Below, in pieces: positions 12,131 to 24,392 of a DNA stretch of 64,000 bases. Source of the DNA: Aplectana chamaeleonis (taxonomy: Eukaryota > Nematoda > Chromadorea > Rhabditida > Cosmocercidae); contig JAPDOI010000151.1 in assembly GCA_029168955.1 (NCBI GenBank), positions 620,001 to 684,000 on the forward strand. Reading direction: 5' to 3'. The notes under the pieces are model-generated. The model had not been told where the DNA came from and ran no database searches. It saw only the letters and a program-made list of their open reading frames with translations. A program made the position numbers and the translations under genes. The stretch's first letter is position 1. Every line of letters starts with the position of its first letter.

Positions 12131-12591
12131 TTAAAGGCAGCATACACGCTCGTAAAAGTTGTCGAGATAACTACATTAGCGGGTTCAAGCGGGCCCTAGA
12201 AGAGCCTTCACGAAGTTGTAAGCGTCAAAAACGAGTGAAAATGACCGTATTTGAGCCGTATCAAATCACCAAATCCTTTCTTCGCCCATCGACACGGGCT
12301 CCGCTCCTAAATACAGATATTCAGTGCTTGATTACGGTCATTTTTGATACTTCTTTACGCCTCTGACGGCGTCGGCATTCCAGAAAGGGCCGTACGAGTA
12401 CATAAGCGTCGTTATCCCAACAAATTTGTTGCTAGCTCCGCTATTTCAGCAAATGCGGTAGAACTCGTCCACTTCGGGACCAATATAGAACGAACCGTTA
12501 TATCTTCATTTCAGTTGATTTTTTTCCGGTTTTTTCGTCATTTCTGAATATTAGCAGCTTCAGACTTTCGATTCATTCCATAAAATTGATT
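12131..12591 (-). mobile_element. TTAA-ended MITE, family D (D2), larger part
   Basis: Begins TTAAAGGCAGCATACACGCT and runs in the opposite orientation to D1. The homology to D1 proceeds through the TTTCTGAATATTAGCAGCTT block and stops abruptly at CATAAAATTGAT (12591). The missing terminal 33 bp resumes at 15381, so the element is split by an insertion. Confidence 0.85.
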
Positions 12592-12597
12592 CCTGAA

Positions 12598-12879
12598 AGT
12601 TTAGGTTCCTGGCAAAAGTAAAGATTTGGCATGGTCACAAAAATATACTCAGGTAAAAAGGGAAGATAAAGAAAAATGAAAAAATGAAAAAAAGAGTTTT
12701 GAAATATTCCTGAGAACGATTTGGCGTAGAATAATTTGTTTTTCGGGAAATGAAGTGAAATAGTTGAAAGTATGATTTGGCAGTCCAGTTTGAACCAACT
12801 ATTGATAAGAGTTGTGCAGAACGAGAGATCGCCTTGTCTGTGCTTATCCGTAGAACATATCAAAGCGAAATCACGCGTG
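12598..12879. repeat. Left arm of a 282-bp long inverted repeat
   Basis: This arm is the reverse complement of 12953-13234, separated by a 73-bp spacer. The conceptual proteins read outward from each arm (ATG at 12863 on minus, 12969 on plus) differ at only three of about 90 positions. The arms are therefore nearly identical and equal in length, pointing to recent formation or gene conversion. Confidence 0.95.
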
Positions 12880-12952
12880 TTGATTTTGCTTCACCTAATA
12901 CGTGAAGACCGCCGCATTACAGCTCCCGAAAAAGTTTCGATGCTTCCCATTT

Positions 12953-13234
12953 CACGCGTGATTTCGCTTTGATATGTTCTACGGATAAGCACAGACAAGG
13001 CGATCTCTCGTTCTGCACAACTCTTATCAATAGTTGGTTCAAACTGGACTGCCAAATCATACTTTCAACTATTTCACTTCATTTCCCGAAAAACAAATTA
13101 TTCTACGCCAAATCGTTCTCAGGAATATTTCAAAACCCTTTTTTTCATTTTTTCATTTTTCTTTATCTTCCCTTTTTAACTGAGTATATTTTTGTGACCA
13201 TGCCAAATCTTTACTTTTGCCAAAAACCTAAACT
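12953..13234. repeat. Right arm of the 282-bp long inverted repeat
   Basis: Mirror of 12598-12879. It begins at the self-complementary CACGCGTG that also ends the left arm. The arm's last bases run straight into the first unit of the 42-bp array. Confidence 0.95.
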
Positions 13235-14812
13235 CTCTACGGCGTCCGGCGCACTTCCACTTGGGTCCCGCACACTTTCTACGGCGTTCTGCGCTCACCC
13301 ATTTGGGTCCCGCACACTTTCTACGGCGTCCGGCTCACTCTCATTTGGGTCCCACACACTTTCTAGGGCGTTCTGCGCACACCCATTTGGGTCCCGCACA
13401 CTTTCTACGGCGTTCTGCGCACACCCATTTGGGTCCGGCACACTCTCTACGGCGTCCGGCGCACTCCCACGTGGGTCCCGCACACTTTCTACGGCGTTCT
13501 GCGCACACCCGTTTGGGTCCTGCACACTTTCTACGGCGTCCGGCTCACTCTCATTTGGGTCCCACACACTTTCTAGGGCGTTCTGCGCACACCCATTTGG
13601 GTCCCACACATTTACTACGGCGTTCTGCGCACACCCATTTGAGTCCCGCACACTTTCTACGGCGTCCGGCGCATTCCCACGTGGGTTCCGCACACTTTCT
13701 ACGGCGTCCAGCGCACTCTCATTTGGGTCCTGCACACTTTCTACGGCGTCCGGCGCACTCTCATTTGGGTCCCACACACTTTATAGGGCGTTCTGCGCAC
13801 ACCCATTTGGGTCCCGCACACTTTCTACGGCGTCCGGCGCACTCCCACTTGGGTCCCGCACACTTTCTACGGCGTTCTGCGCCTACCCATTTGGGTCCCG
13901 CACACTTTCTACGGCGTCCGGCGCACTCCCACGTGGGTCCCGCACACTTTCTACGGCGTCCGGCGCACTCCCACGTGGGTCCCGCACACTTTCTACGGCG
14001 TCCGGCGCACTCTCATTTGGGTCCCGCACACTTTCTACGGCGTCCGGCGCACTCTCATTTGGGTCCTACACACTTTCTAGGGCGTTCTGCGCACACCCAT
14101 TTGGGTCCCGCATACTTTCTACGGCGTTCTGCGCACACCCATTTGGGTCCCACACATTTACTACGGCGTTCTGCGCACACCCATTTGAGTCCCGCACACT
14201 TTCTACGGCGTCCGGCGCATTCCCACGTGGGTTCCGCACACTTTCTACGGCGTCCAGCGCACTCTCATTTGGGTCCTGCACACTTTCTACGGCGTCCGGC
14301 GCACTCTCATTTGGGTCCCACACACTTTCTAGGGCGTTCTGCGCACACCCATTTGGGTCCCGCACACTTTCTACGGCGTCCGGCGCACTCCCACTTGGGT
14401 CCCGCACACTTTCTACGGCGTTCTGCGCCCACCCATTTGGGTCCCGCACACTTTCTACGGCGTCCGGCGCACTCCCACGTGGGTCCCGCACACTTTCTAC
14501 GGCGTTCTGCGCACACCCATTTGGGTCCCGCACACTTTCTACGGCGTCCGGCGCACTCTCATTTGGGTCCCGCACACTTTCTACGGCGTCCGGCGCACTC
14601 TCATTTGGGTCCCACACACTTTCTAGGGCGTTCTGCGCACACCCATTTGGGTCCCGCACACTTTCTACGGCGTCCGGCGCACTCCCACTTGGGTCCCGCA
14701 CACTTTCTACGGCGTCCGGCGCACTCCTACTTAGGTCACACACATGTTCTACGACGTCTTTCGCACTCCTGCTGGGTTCCCGCACAGTATCTAGGGCGTT
14801 CTGTGGCGCACT
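13231..14812. repeat. 42-bp minisatellite, about 37 copies, with higher-order repeat
   Basis: The unit is 42 bp, built from CACTTTCTACGGCG, a variable middle (TTCTGCGCACA or TCCGGCGCACT) and CCCATTTGGGTCCCG or its CCCACGTGGG variant. The variants are arranged in a higher-order pattern: a run of about nine units starting near 13571 recurs near 14117, exactly 546 bp (13 units) later, sharing diagnostic changes such as TTTACTACGG at 13611 and 14157. Because 42 is divisible by three and the unit has no stop in several frames, long frames run through it on both strands. I do not treat these as genes. Confidence 0.97.
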
Positions 14813-15357
14813 TCTGAGTCACACCGTGCTGCGTTTCAAAAAGTACTTCCGAGATCCCGCCGTATTGATTGAAGCGTTGCCCCGTCAAATCCTAAGCAAA
14901 AGCCAATCAGTAACGGTGTTTATTTCACTAGTTCATTTTTACGAATAAGCAAACGTCGGTTGGTTTTTAATAACATGTTTACGTGTTTTTGTCTTTCTTT
15001 ACCCTCAATTTTGAGGTTTCGCAAAAATTGAGCTACCAACTTCAAAATTTGACAGGAGCTAGGTGCAAACAAAACCAGCTTCCTGGTCAAAAATGAGCTT
15101 TCTAGCTCAACGATAAGTGTTCCAACAAGATCGTGTACGCCAACTGAAAAAAAAAGGAGATGAACATTTTTTCGACCAAAATGGCGTGGTTTTGACACTT
15201 TTTCTCGAATCTCAGGTAACCAATCCGGACCATTTTTTGAACAGTTATTCACCTTTCTGAAGTGTATTAAATGCGAAAAGAACGGTCTTCCTACGTTTAC
15301 TCTGGACCCTGATACTGAGATCAGTGGGTTGCGCGATGGCGAATCAAAGCCAAATCT

Positions 15358-15378
15358 GGTGAGCGCTTCGCGCTCACC
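15358..15378. other. Perfect hairpin at the right edge of the insertion
   Basis: GGTGAGCGC, a TTC loop, then GCGCTCACC: a 9-bp stem, two bases before D2 homology resumes. It may be a structural end signal of the inserted element. Confidence 0.8.
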
Positions 15379-15380
15379 AC

Positions 15381-15413
15381 AATATCATTTTCGAGCGTGT
15401 ATGCTGCCTTTTA
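15381..15413 (-). mobile_element. Terminal fragment of element D2
   Basis: ATATCATTTTCGAGCGTGTA followed by TGCTGCCTTTTA matches the end of D1 and completes the element that was interrupted at 12591. Confidence 0.75.
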
Positions 15414-16300
15414 TAGTTCGATAATTGGCAAATGGAAATCAAATTTTCATTCACCACCCCGAGTAACCCCTCACATAATTTTTAAGTTAAATCTGCGACT
15501 TCGATTAAGCAACCGTGTATACAACGTAACCCACCGCAATCCATAGAAAATCGGCAGGCAGAATTCAGATTCGTATTAAGCACATCAAATTGCCCTCAGG
15601 GAATGATTTTGAGACACGTCTATCCGAGGAATCCGGAAATCTCGAGAATAGCGTTCTGTCCTCGAAATTTTGCCCCGCTGGGATGCTTAAGCCGGAATCT
15701 GCGGAAAATTGAAAAGTAAACCTCAGATTCGGTATCAGCGCTCAAAAAAAACCTGGAGAAACTTTGAGCCAAATCTGTATCATTTCTCTGAAGCTCTTTC
15801 AGAACCCCCAATTGATGAAAGTAACCGCTCAACCGAAAATCCGTACAAGTCCAAAACGCAATCAGTCCGTACGAAGTTCGGGAAATGTGGTTTCAACCAA
15901 AATTTGCTCAGTGTTGTTGCTTTGGGCGCTTCTAGATTTTCGGAAGCTTACTTTTTTCGACGATTCCGTTTTAAATCCAACGATTTAGTCGCGTGATTGA
16001 CCTCCCAGCGTTATATTTTTAGTGCTTAATTTCGCGTTCGTTTTGAAAACTGTTGAGCAACGTTCGCGTAGTTGGTGCTTGTTTTTTTTCTCATGTTTGC
16101 AACATGCACTCGTAATAATTTTATAATTATTATTCTGAGCGTTTTGAAGGTACAAGATACACAAAAAACGACCGCTTTGGGCTTATAACTTCTCGGAACC
16201 AGCGGCAATTTGAATATAGGTGCACAGGAGACACTACCAACACCATTCGTTTTCTCAGATTCGACCTACACTTTGTATACCTCTCTCGTAAACTTACGAT
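15414..16300 (-). repeat. Family Z repeat copy (Z2)
   Basis: Carries reverse-oriented Z blocks: CAGATTCGTATTAAGCACAT, TGAGCCAAATCTG, AAAATCCGTACAAGTCCAAAA. Near 16190-16290 it has the outer block ATAACTTCTCGGAACC...GAGACACTACCAAC...GACCTACACTTTGTATAC, which is also found at 21120-21220 and 22780-22910. Confidence 0.6.
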
Positions 16301-16480
16301 TTTATCTAAAAGGCTGACGGGCGAGGAACTGTTGGCACCGACGGCGAAGACAGTTCAAAGGATTCGATGTGCAACAGCTACATACGATGGTCCCACCACG
16401 ATCCACCGCGAAGACATGGGAATGTCTCATTCCGCTTCAAAACCTCTCTACTTGGTAGGGAAGATCAAATTCAGAATTGC

Positions 16481-16562
16481 GGCAGCGTGGCCGAGTGGTC
16501 AAAGGCAGGCGGAGTTAAGACCGTCCGGGCTTCCCATCGTGGGTTCGAATCCCACCGCTGCC
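16481..16562 (+). tRNA. tRNA-Leu (type II, UAA or AAG anticodon; unusual loop)
   Basis: An 82-nt cloverleaf. The acceptor stem is GGCAGCG/CGCTGCC (7 perfect pairs), the D stem GCC/GGC, the anticodon stem GGCGG/CCGTC (one G-T pair), the long variable arm GGG-CTT-CCC, and the T arm GTGGG/CCCAC with loop TTCGAAT. Box A-like (TGGCCGAGTGG) and box B (GGTTCGAATCC) sequences are intact, and TTTT runs follow at 16568 and 16587 as Pol III terminators. The variable arm and D-loop fit leucine. With the stem drawn this way the anticodon loop is AGTTAAGA, eight bases instead of seven. Either UAA or AAG can be read, both leucine. It may be functional or a decayed copy with an inserted base. Confidence 0.85.
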
Positions 16563-17016
16563 TTAGGTTTTGCACCAACAACTTTGTTTTTCATATGAAT
16601 AACAGTTTCCAAGTACTGAACCAAGCGGAATTGACCTTTAGTAATGGAGTTTGTAAAGTATGTATGGCTAAATGATTTTTTGAGTTGTTGGAATAATTTT
16701 GAAGCTTTTTTTGACACTGGTCAACCAAAAAGAGTTGCACCCTTTGTCACAATTACTCCCAACTATGTAGGTGTTCAGATGCCTTGGGAGAAACCGGGTG
16801 ACGTTGCGCACATAAGTGGGAGTTCACGAAAATCCCGGAAGTGAAATCCATGACTGAAAATGTAACATTCACGCCCTACAGCACCCCATTATCGAGTGCA
16901 ATACCAAAAAAGAGAAAAAAAGGAAAAAAAGAGAAAACCTAAGTTTTCCGAAGCAATGGTTCAGGAAAACATTTTAACGTTGACATCTTTGGTAAGGCTC
17001 TTGAAGAACAAGGTCC

Positions 17017-17508
17017 TAAAGACAGTGTTCACGATAAAAAATGTGTTTCAGTTTCCACTAGGAATGAGTAGTGTAGGGGCAATTTGTAACGTTGACGTCG
17101 AAAGAACGTATGAAAACGAGCCAGAAAAAAGCTCCAAAAGAACCCGCAGTTGCCAATTCGAGCGCAAGGCAAACCCCAAAAGCGCAAAACACGCCCACCG
17201 AAGTGAACAAATGAACGCTCGAGATCGTGAGATGAGCGATGATTTCCAATCATTAGCCCCGTTCTTCCTTTCATTCTCAACTTCTCTCTTTACTCAGGTC
17301 GGCTCGCACACATCGGCTGCAAAAGACGGAAGTTACAAGCCTCGGACAACTCGTCCCCCATGCTTTCCCAGCTCGACTTCTGATGGATCATAACTCCGTT
17401 CCCAGAAGGTCTTGTACGGTCTCAGAGACATCATTGGAATCAGCATGGGGCCGTTCTCAAGATAGGCGGGAAAACGGGAAAACGATTCTTATCTTAAACA
17501 CTGCCTTA
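17017..17508 (+). mobile_element. TTAA-ended MITE, family A (A2)
   Basis: The ends TAAAGACAGTGTTCACGAT and ATCTTAAACACTGCCTTA are slightly decayed. The interior closely matches A1 and A3 and includes the shared frame starting ATGAACGCTCGAGATCG at 17211. Confidence 0.85.
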
Positions 17509-17674
17509 GTTCTGCATTGACTAGATGAGATCACGGTACGTTAGCTCACCGCTGAAGGCAGCTCTCGCACTCTGGAAAGATAAACTCTTTGGCTTTTCTA
17601 GAGCCTCATCAGCTGAAAGAAAACCCTTCGCTAAGGCCTTCAGTACTGTAGAAGCAAACAATAAATTAAGTGCA

Positions 17675-18118
17675 TTAAAGGCAGTGTTCACGATAAATTT
17701 TACTTCCGATATCTCCACGGCTTACGGAAGGTCTGGTGCCCTATATAGCAAGGCATGCTTACAAAGGACACGAGAGACGCGTTTTTGAGCAAAAATAGGT
17801 CCTCCCTTGTTTACGTTGATCTTTGAGCGTGGAGGAATTGACCGCTAGAAAGGTGACACCTATCAGTGCAATGAAGTGATCAGCTCACTTATCAGAATTT
17901 CCTTGACTTGATCATTCCTGTAATCTGAGTCTTCATTTGTTCATTCCGATGGGGCAGATCTGGGGCACTAGGCGTGAAACGCTAGTTTGCAGCCGTTATT
18001 TTGCCGTTCCTGGCTCGCTTTCTACCGATTTTTCGACACTGGTAGTCTAGGATCATTCTCGCCTATCAGTTCTCTGTGGAAAGTCAACGATGATGATTAT
18101 CGTGAGCGCTGCCTTTAA
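17675..18118 (-). mobile_element. TTAA-ended MITE, family E (E2)
   Basis: Reverse-oriented relative of E1: it begins TTAAAGGCAGTGTTCACGAT and ends CGTGAGCGCTGCCTTTAA. The interior matches E1 in inverse order (GGAGGAATTGACCGCTAG, GTGGAAAGTCAACGATGA). Confidence 0.85.
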
Positions 18119-18305
18119 CAGGACAAGAATACGAACACGCAAGAGTACAGGGAGTTATGCCTGTTTTTCAATTTTCCATAACAAATTATGTGGACAATTC
18201 TGAGCTTTTAAAGCATATTCTGCTTGTCTCTAACCAAAGTGGCAGGAGAAAGGCTTGCAGATAATAGAAGATTTCGTCTTTTGTATTGGAGCTTCGCCCA
18301 TCCTT

Positions 18306-18552
18306 CTCAAACGATTCCAGCTAGTTCCCGAGCCACATCGAACAGGATTCGGAGCCGCCTGACAGTCCGGCTAGTCCTCCCGAACTCCGGGTCACTGCGC
18401 TTGCCGTTCTGACCAGTTGGAGGAGCCAGGACAGCAAAAGCAGTGGCCCGTAAAACAACAGCAGTGGCCCACACAGCAACAGAAACTAACCCGCTATTCA
18501 GCAACACGCATCGGTCGAGCTGTCAGGCGGCTGAAGCCGAGAATCGCCTGAA
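18306..18552. mobile_element. Inverted-repeat MITE, family S (S1)
   Basis: Related to the copies at 49343 and 50980. It shows inner GGAGCCGCCTGACAGT and its complement, a CAGCAACAGC-rich core and a right end GAGAATCGCCTGAA. The left end is degraded (CTCAAACGATTCC). Confidence 0.75.
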
Positions 18553-18650
18553 TTGGACTACAGAGAGCCAGAAGAAATTTATGTTTTCTGTTTCTGCCCA
18601 TTTTCTGCTTTTTTTGTTTTCCTTTCCGCTAACCATCCCCCCCCCCAATT

Positions 18651-19142
18651 TGAAGGCAGTGTTCACGATAAAAAATGTGTTTTAGTTTCCACTAGGAATC
18701 GGTAGTGGAGAGGCACACTGTAACGTTGACGTTGAAAGAACGCATGAAAACGAGCCAGGAAACGCTTTAAAAGAGCCCAAAGTTGGACACCCGTCAGCTC
18801 GTCACCCCCAGATGCACTTTCCACGCCCACCGACGTGAACAAATGAATGCTCGAGATCGTAAGATGAGCGATGTTTTCCAATCATTAGCCCCGTTCTTCC
18901 CTTCATTCTCAGCTTCTCTCTTTACTCAGGTCAGCTCGCATACATCGGCTTCAAAAGACGGAAGTTACAAGCCTCGGACAACTCGTCCACCATGCTTCCC
19001 TAGCTCAATTTTTGAGGGATCATAACTCCGTTCCCAGAAGGTCTTGTACGATTTCAGGGACATCATTGGAATCAGCATGGAGCCGTTTTCAAGATAGGCG
19101 GAGAAACAGAAAAATGATTTTTATCGTGAACACTGCCTTTAA
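18651..19142 (+). mobile_element. TTAA-ended MITE, family A (A3)
   Basis: Left end TTGAAGGCAGTGTTCACGAT (one change from TTAA) and right end ATCGTGAACACTGCCTTTAA. The interior shares the GTTGGACACCCGTCAGCTCG block with A4 at 46647. Confidence 0.88.
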
Positions 19143-19624
19143 GCAAGTTCAGACGGGAAACACAAACAAAACTCGTAAAATGCAGAAGAAGCGAAACAGT
19201 CTATAGGAACGGTCACAGACCACTCAAGTGCCTATTACTCAGCATCGCAGAGCAAAGGTCAACGATGTTTCACCACGTACATAACTGAAAGCGAGGAATT
19301 GGACTCCGAGTCATTGTTTTCTGCCAAATTTTGTCTATGTGTAGGCAAAATCCGGAAAACAGAAGAAAGGCCAGAAATGGTAGGAATACAGAAAACGGAA
19401 GAATCCGCATACCCCTGGCCCCTATGTACCGCTTGTAAGCAAGAATCTCTGATTGCTATTGGAGAACTTTGTTCATATTGTAGTGGAAAATCTTTATCAA
19501 ATATCTGAGCAGGAGGTCCTCACATCAGTCACAGCGCATGTGAACTGTTCTAATATCCAACTCATTATCACGATACATTACGGGTATATTGTAATCCGAA
19601 TAATTCATTCGAATCGTGACTTAT

Positions 19625-19930
19625 CTCGGTGATTCAGATTCTGAATCACCCGGATTCCGACGTTTTTTTTTGGTCTATCGGATTGCGGATCACTCGGGTT
19701 TTGGCGATTCCACCGTGATTTTCATTCTGAATCACACGGATTTCGTCGTTTTGCGGCGACTCGGATTGTGGACCACGCAGATTTTGACATTTTTCGGTAA
19801 AGTGGATATGAGATCACTCAGATTTCGACATTTTTTTCGTGAATCGGTTTTTGAATCATTTAGATTTTGACGTTTTCTTTTGTATTTGTATTCTGAATCG
19901 CTTGGATTTCGACGTTATTCCGTGAATCGG
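19625..19930. repeat. Degenerate tandem repeat of about 42 bp
   Basis: The word CTGAATCAC-CGGATTTCGACG recurs near 19632, 19685, 19729, 19768, 19810, 19851 and 19892, a spacing of about 39-52 and mostly 41-44 bp. The units also contain TTTTTTCGTGAATCGGAT-like stretches. It is old and diverged. Confidence 0.65.
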
Positions 19931-20199
19931 ACTTTTTCTAGTGAAAGTTTCGAACCCTCCGAATGGATATCTCATATATCGGTGTTACTACGACTTACTA
20001 GAAAACCTCGAAAGGCCATCCCCACCATTTCAAAGATGATGAATGTTTTCTGGTCAATTCTGGCTTGCTGTCTCCGAATCTAACATTTGATATCTAACAC
20101 AGCGGACACCGCTGAGCGAAATTAGAAATTATAAGCATTTTTGAAGCTTCGCGAATAGGTAAGGATACCACCCATCAGTCAATTTTTAAGGTATTCGGA

Positions 20200-21110
20200 A
20201 AAACTCGTCTGGATTCGACTCAGAATTTTCAACTTGCGGTTATTTAGGGGGATGAACGCGAATCTGGGGTCTGTCTGTTGGTATACATATTTAGGGATAC
20301 TATTGGTTGCACTGGTCGTAATGCCTTTTAACTAGCGTAGATTACCTCAGTATTTCGAAAATCGAAGAGTGGGCCTCAAATTCGTGTTCTGGGTCTAAAC
20401 TAACACCCACAGAGAAATTTTGAGCCAAATCTGAGACCTTGACCAAGCTTCCATATACCCACCTTAACCTAACAAAAATCGATAAATAAATCGCAGATTC
20501 GTGTTCAGCACTGCAAATAACTCCCGAAGTAACAAATTGAGCCATTAACTGTGCTTCTCTGGGCCGAATTCCGGTCCGCAATTGCGCCTCCACACGCTTT
20601 GCGGCAGCACGCGCTCGAGTCAGTCGAATTTCCAGCGCCAAAGCCGACTCGATATGGCTTTATTTGTACAACTTTCTCCAATTTTGTTTAGTTTCCAGTT
20701 TCTAAAACCCACCTACAGTCAACAGATCGGCAGCTGTAGCTGTGGAATTTCGTCCGACTCGAAAGCGCGCGGCCTCGAAGCGTATCGAGCCGCAATTGCG
20801 GACCGGAATCCGGCCCTGAGAAGCAAAGTATGTATATCGAAGCACTTCGGAAATCGTCAAAATTCGCGATTCGTCATTAAAAGCTTTTAACGAATCAAGT
20901 CGAAAACTTCGGAAAATTGACAAAGAAACCCCAGATTCGAGATCAGCGCCCCAAGTAACCCACCTGGAAGGATTTTAAGTGAAATCTGGAACATTTTTTG
21001 ATACGCTATCAGAGGTATAAATAAACGCCCAACCGAAAATCCGTACAAGTCCAAAACGCATTTAGTCTATGCAAAGTTTGGAAAATGTGCCTTCACCCAA
21101 AATTTGGTCA
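20200..21110 (-). repeat. Family Z copy (Z3) carrying a nested element
   Basis: Reverse Z blocks occur on both sides of a short element at 20553-20824: CAGATTCGTGTTCAGCACTG and TGAGCCAAATCTGAGAC before it, and CCAGATTCGAGATCAGCGCC and CCGTACAAGTCCAAAACGCA after it. Confidence 0.6.
20553..20824. mobile_element. Short MITE (R1) with about 34-bp inverted ends
   Basis: The left end begins GCTTCTCTGGGCCGAATTCC and continues GGTCCGCAATTGCG. The right end is its complement (CGCAATTGCGGACC, then GGAATCCGGCCCTGAGAAGC), with a single mismatch. It sits inside a Z copy. Related GGTCCGCA-TTGCGGA words occur at 44567, 45950 and 62330. Confidence 0.8.
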
Positions 21111-21111
21111 C

Positions 21112-22920
<1,809 letters not shown>

Positions 22921-23909
22921 TGGTGCTGTACATTATTACGAGGTCCGTATCCTGATTCCCCAAACACCAATGCGCATTTTGGATAAAAGAGAGACTCTCA
23001 ACATTCAATTAGAGGATTCAGTCTTCTCAAGTCTGTAAGTCATGGATCCCCGGCCGGACTATTCTTAATAAAATTGAGAGAGTGACTTAGAATGCAAGCT
23101 CAGTACGTCAAGTAACTCTTCATTGAACTTGTTGGCCAAATTCATCCAAGAGCAACAGACGCCGCGTTCAGCGCAGCTGAAGGAAATACGAAGATTGATC
23201 AGCTATAACTTTCTCCGCTGACGTCCGCAGCGAAATTCGAGTTCAGATTCGAAGAAAGCCTGCCAGAGTTTACTAGAAAACGTTCATCAGCTTTCTGATC
23301 CGGGGAGCACCATTCGAGATTCCTTAGTTACTCTGATAATTGGGTCACTCGCAGGCACCAATGTACAAAGTACGCGCCGAACGCCGTTCCCCTCTATCGA
23401 ATGCTAGCACTACTCCGCTTTTTTCGCCAATGTTGTGCTGTGTATTGATTCGCTGATGTGGATTTTGGTGATTTATACTACTAGTTAAAGCTAGTTTTGA
23501 ATTTTTTAAACTATATTCTAATATTAACAAATTACGAACGAATAACAAAGTTCAAATTGCAGCCTTGATGCCAAATATTATTTATAATTGTCATAAAGCA
23601 TTATTACTATTTTTTTTTGAATTTTGTACTCTGGATCACTTTATTCTTCATCAAAAATAATGTGTACCATAGTTGGATGTGAGAATTAATAGTGGTGCAA
23701 ATCTAGTTGGTTGGGGCACTCAGGATTTACCCATGTAAATGAAAAGATTCTTTCATAAAAATGAAAATTTCTTTCGTTATCACATATGTGATAACGTTAT
23801 CACTCTTAATTTCCTTGAAATTCCATGGAATTAAATCGATCTTTCAAGCTGTATCATTCAGCCCTCACTTGAATTCTGAGTGGCCTTCCACCCCAACTAG
23901 TTTCGCACC
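22921..23909. other. Unassigned sequence
   Basis: No gene, RNA or repeat copy is supported in this stretch. Confidence 0.25.
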
Positions 23910-24392
23910 TTAAAGGCACAGTCCAACCTCAGAATCGATTTTTCGTTTTTCCGCCTATCTTGGCGACATTTTCACGCTGATCACAATGGTGTCTCCAGAA
24001 TCGCTCAGAACTCACTACGAACGGAGTTACGGCTCCTCAAAAATTTCAATTTTGAACGGCTAGAAGCTTGCTGACGAGTTGTCTCGAGCCTGTATTTTCT
24101 CGTTATTCGCATCCATCGTTCTGAAGCAGGCCACAATATAAGCCCGGAGCGAAAACAAATCGAAGAACATAGGTTTTGAATAAAATCATTCGCGCGTCTC
24201 TTCCCTATTGAGGTCGGAAACCTGGCAGTGGACGTTACCCAATTTTTCCTTCAAGGGGGCGTGGTCGAATTGTTTCTAGCTTTTTCTCGCTTATTTGAGC
24301 GAACTGAAATTTCGCACTTGACAGGGTTGCTGTAGACGGCGACCGGACCAAAATGTCAAAATTCAACTCTGAGGTTGGACTGTGCCTTTAAA
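23910..24392 (+). mobile_element. TTAA-ended MITE, family C (C1)
   Basis: Left end TTAAAGGCACAGTCCAACCT and right end AGGTTGGACTGTGCCTTTAA: a near-perfect inverted repeat of more than 20 bp. A close sister copy lies at 24496-24969. Its right TTAA abuts element H2. Confidence 0.92.

Larger units (their letters stand above)
12592..15380. mobile_element. 2.8-kb composite insertion inside element D2
   Basis: The boundaries are set by the interruption of D2. From left to right it holds a 282-bp inverted repeat (arms 12598-12879 and 12953-13234), an array of about 37 copies of a 42-bp unit (13231-14812), about 550 bp of unassigned sequence and a 21-nt perfect hairpin (15358-15378) two bases from the right edge. 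No transposase is recognised. A terminal hairpin and internal minisatellite recall non-autonomous Helitron/Helentron-like elements, but the TC...CTRR ends are not evident, so the class is open. Confidence 0.65.

Noticed and set aside
13231..14812. CRISPR-like array of short regular repeats
   Set aside because: Units are contiguous with no unique spacers, there are no cas genes, and the surroundings are eukaryotic.
12969..14948. A 659-codon open frame (and a 518-codon one in another frame) that would encode a 14-residue repeat protein
   Set aside because: It begins inside an inverted-repeat arm and runs through a 42-bp minisatellite. Frames are open on both strands only because the unit length is a multiple of three and lacks stops, and unit variants change residues freely.
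12592..15380. Assignment of the composite insertion as a Helitron
   Set aside because: The hairpin near one end is suggestive, but the TC start, CTRR end and A^T insertion site cannot be shown.
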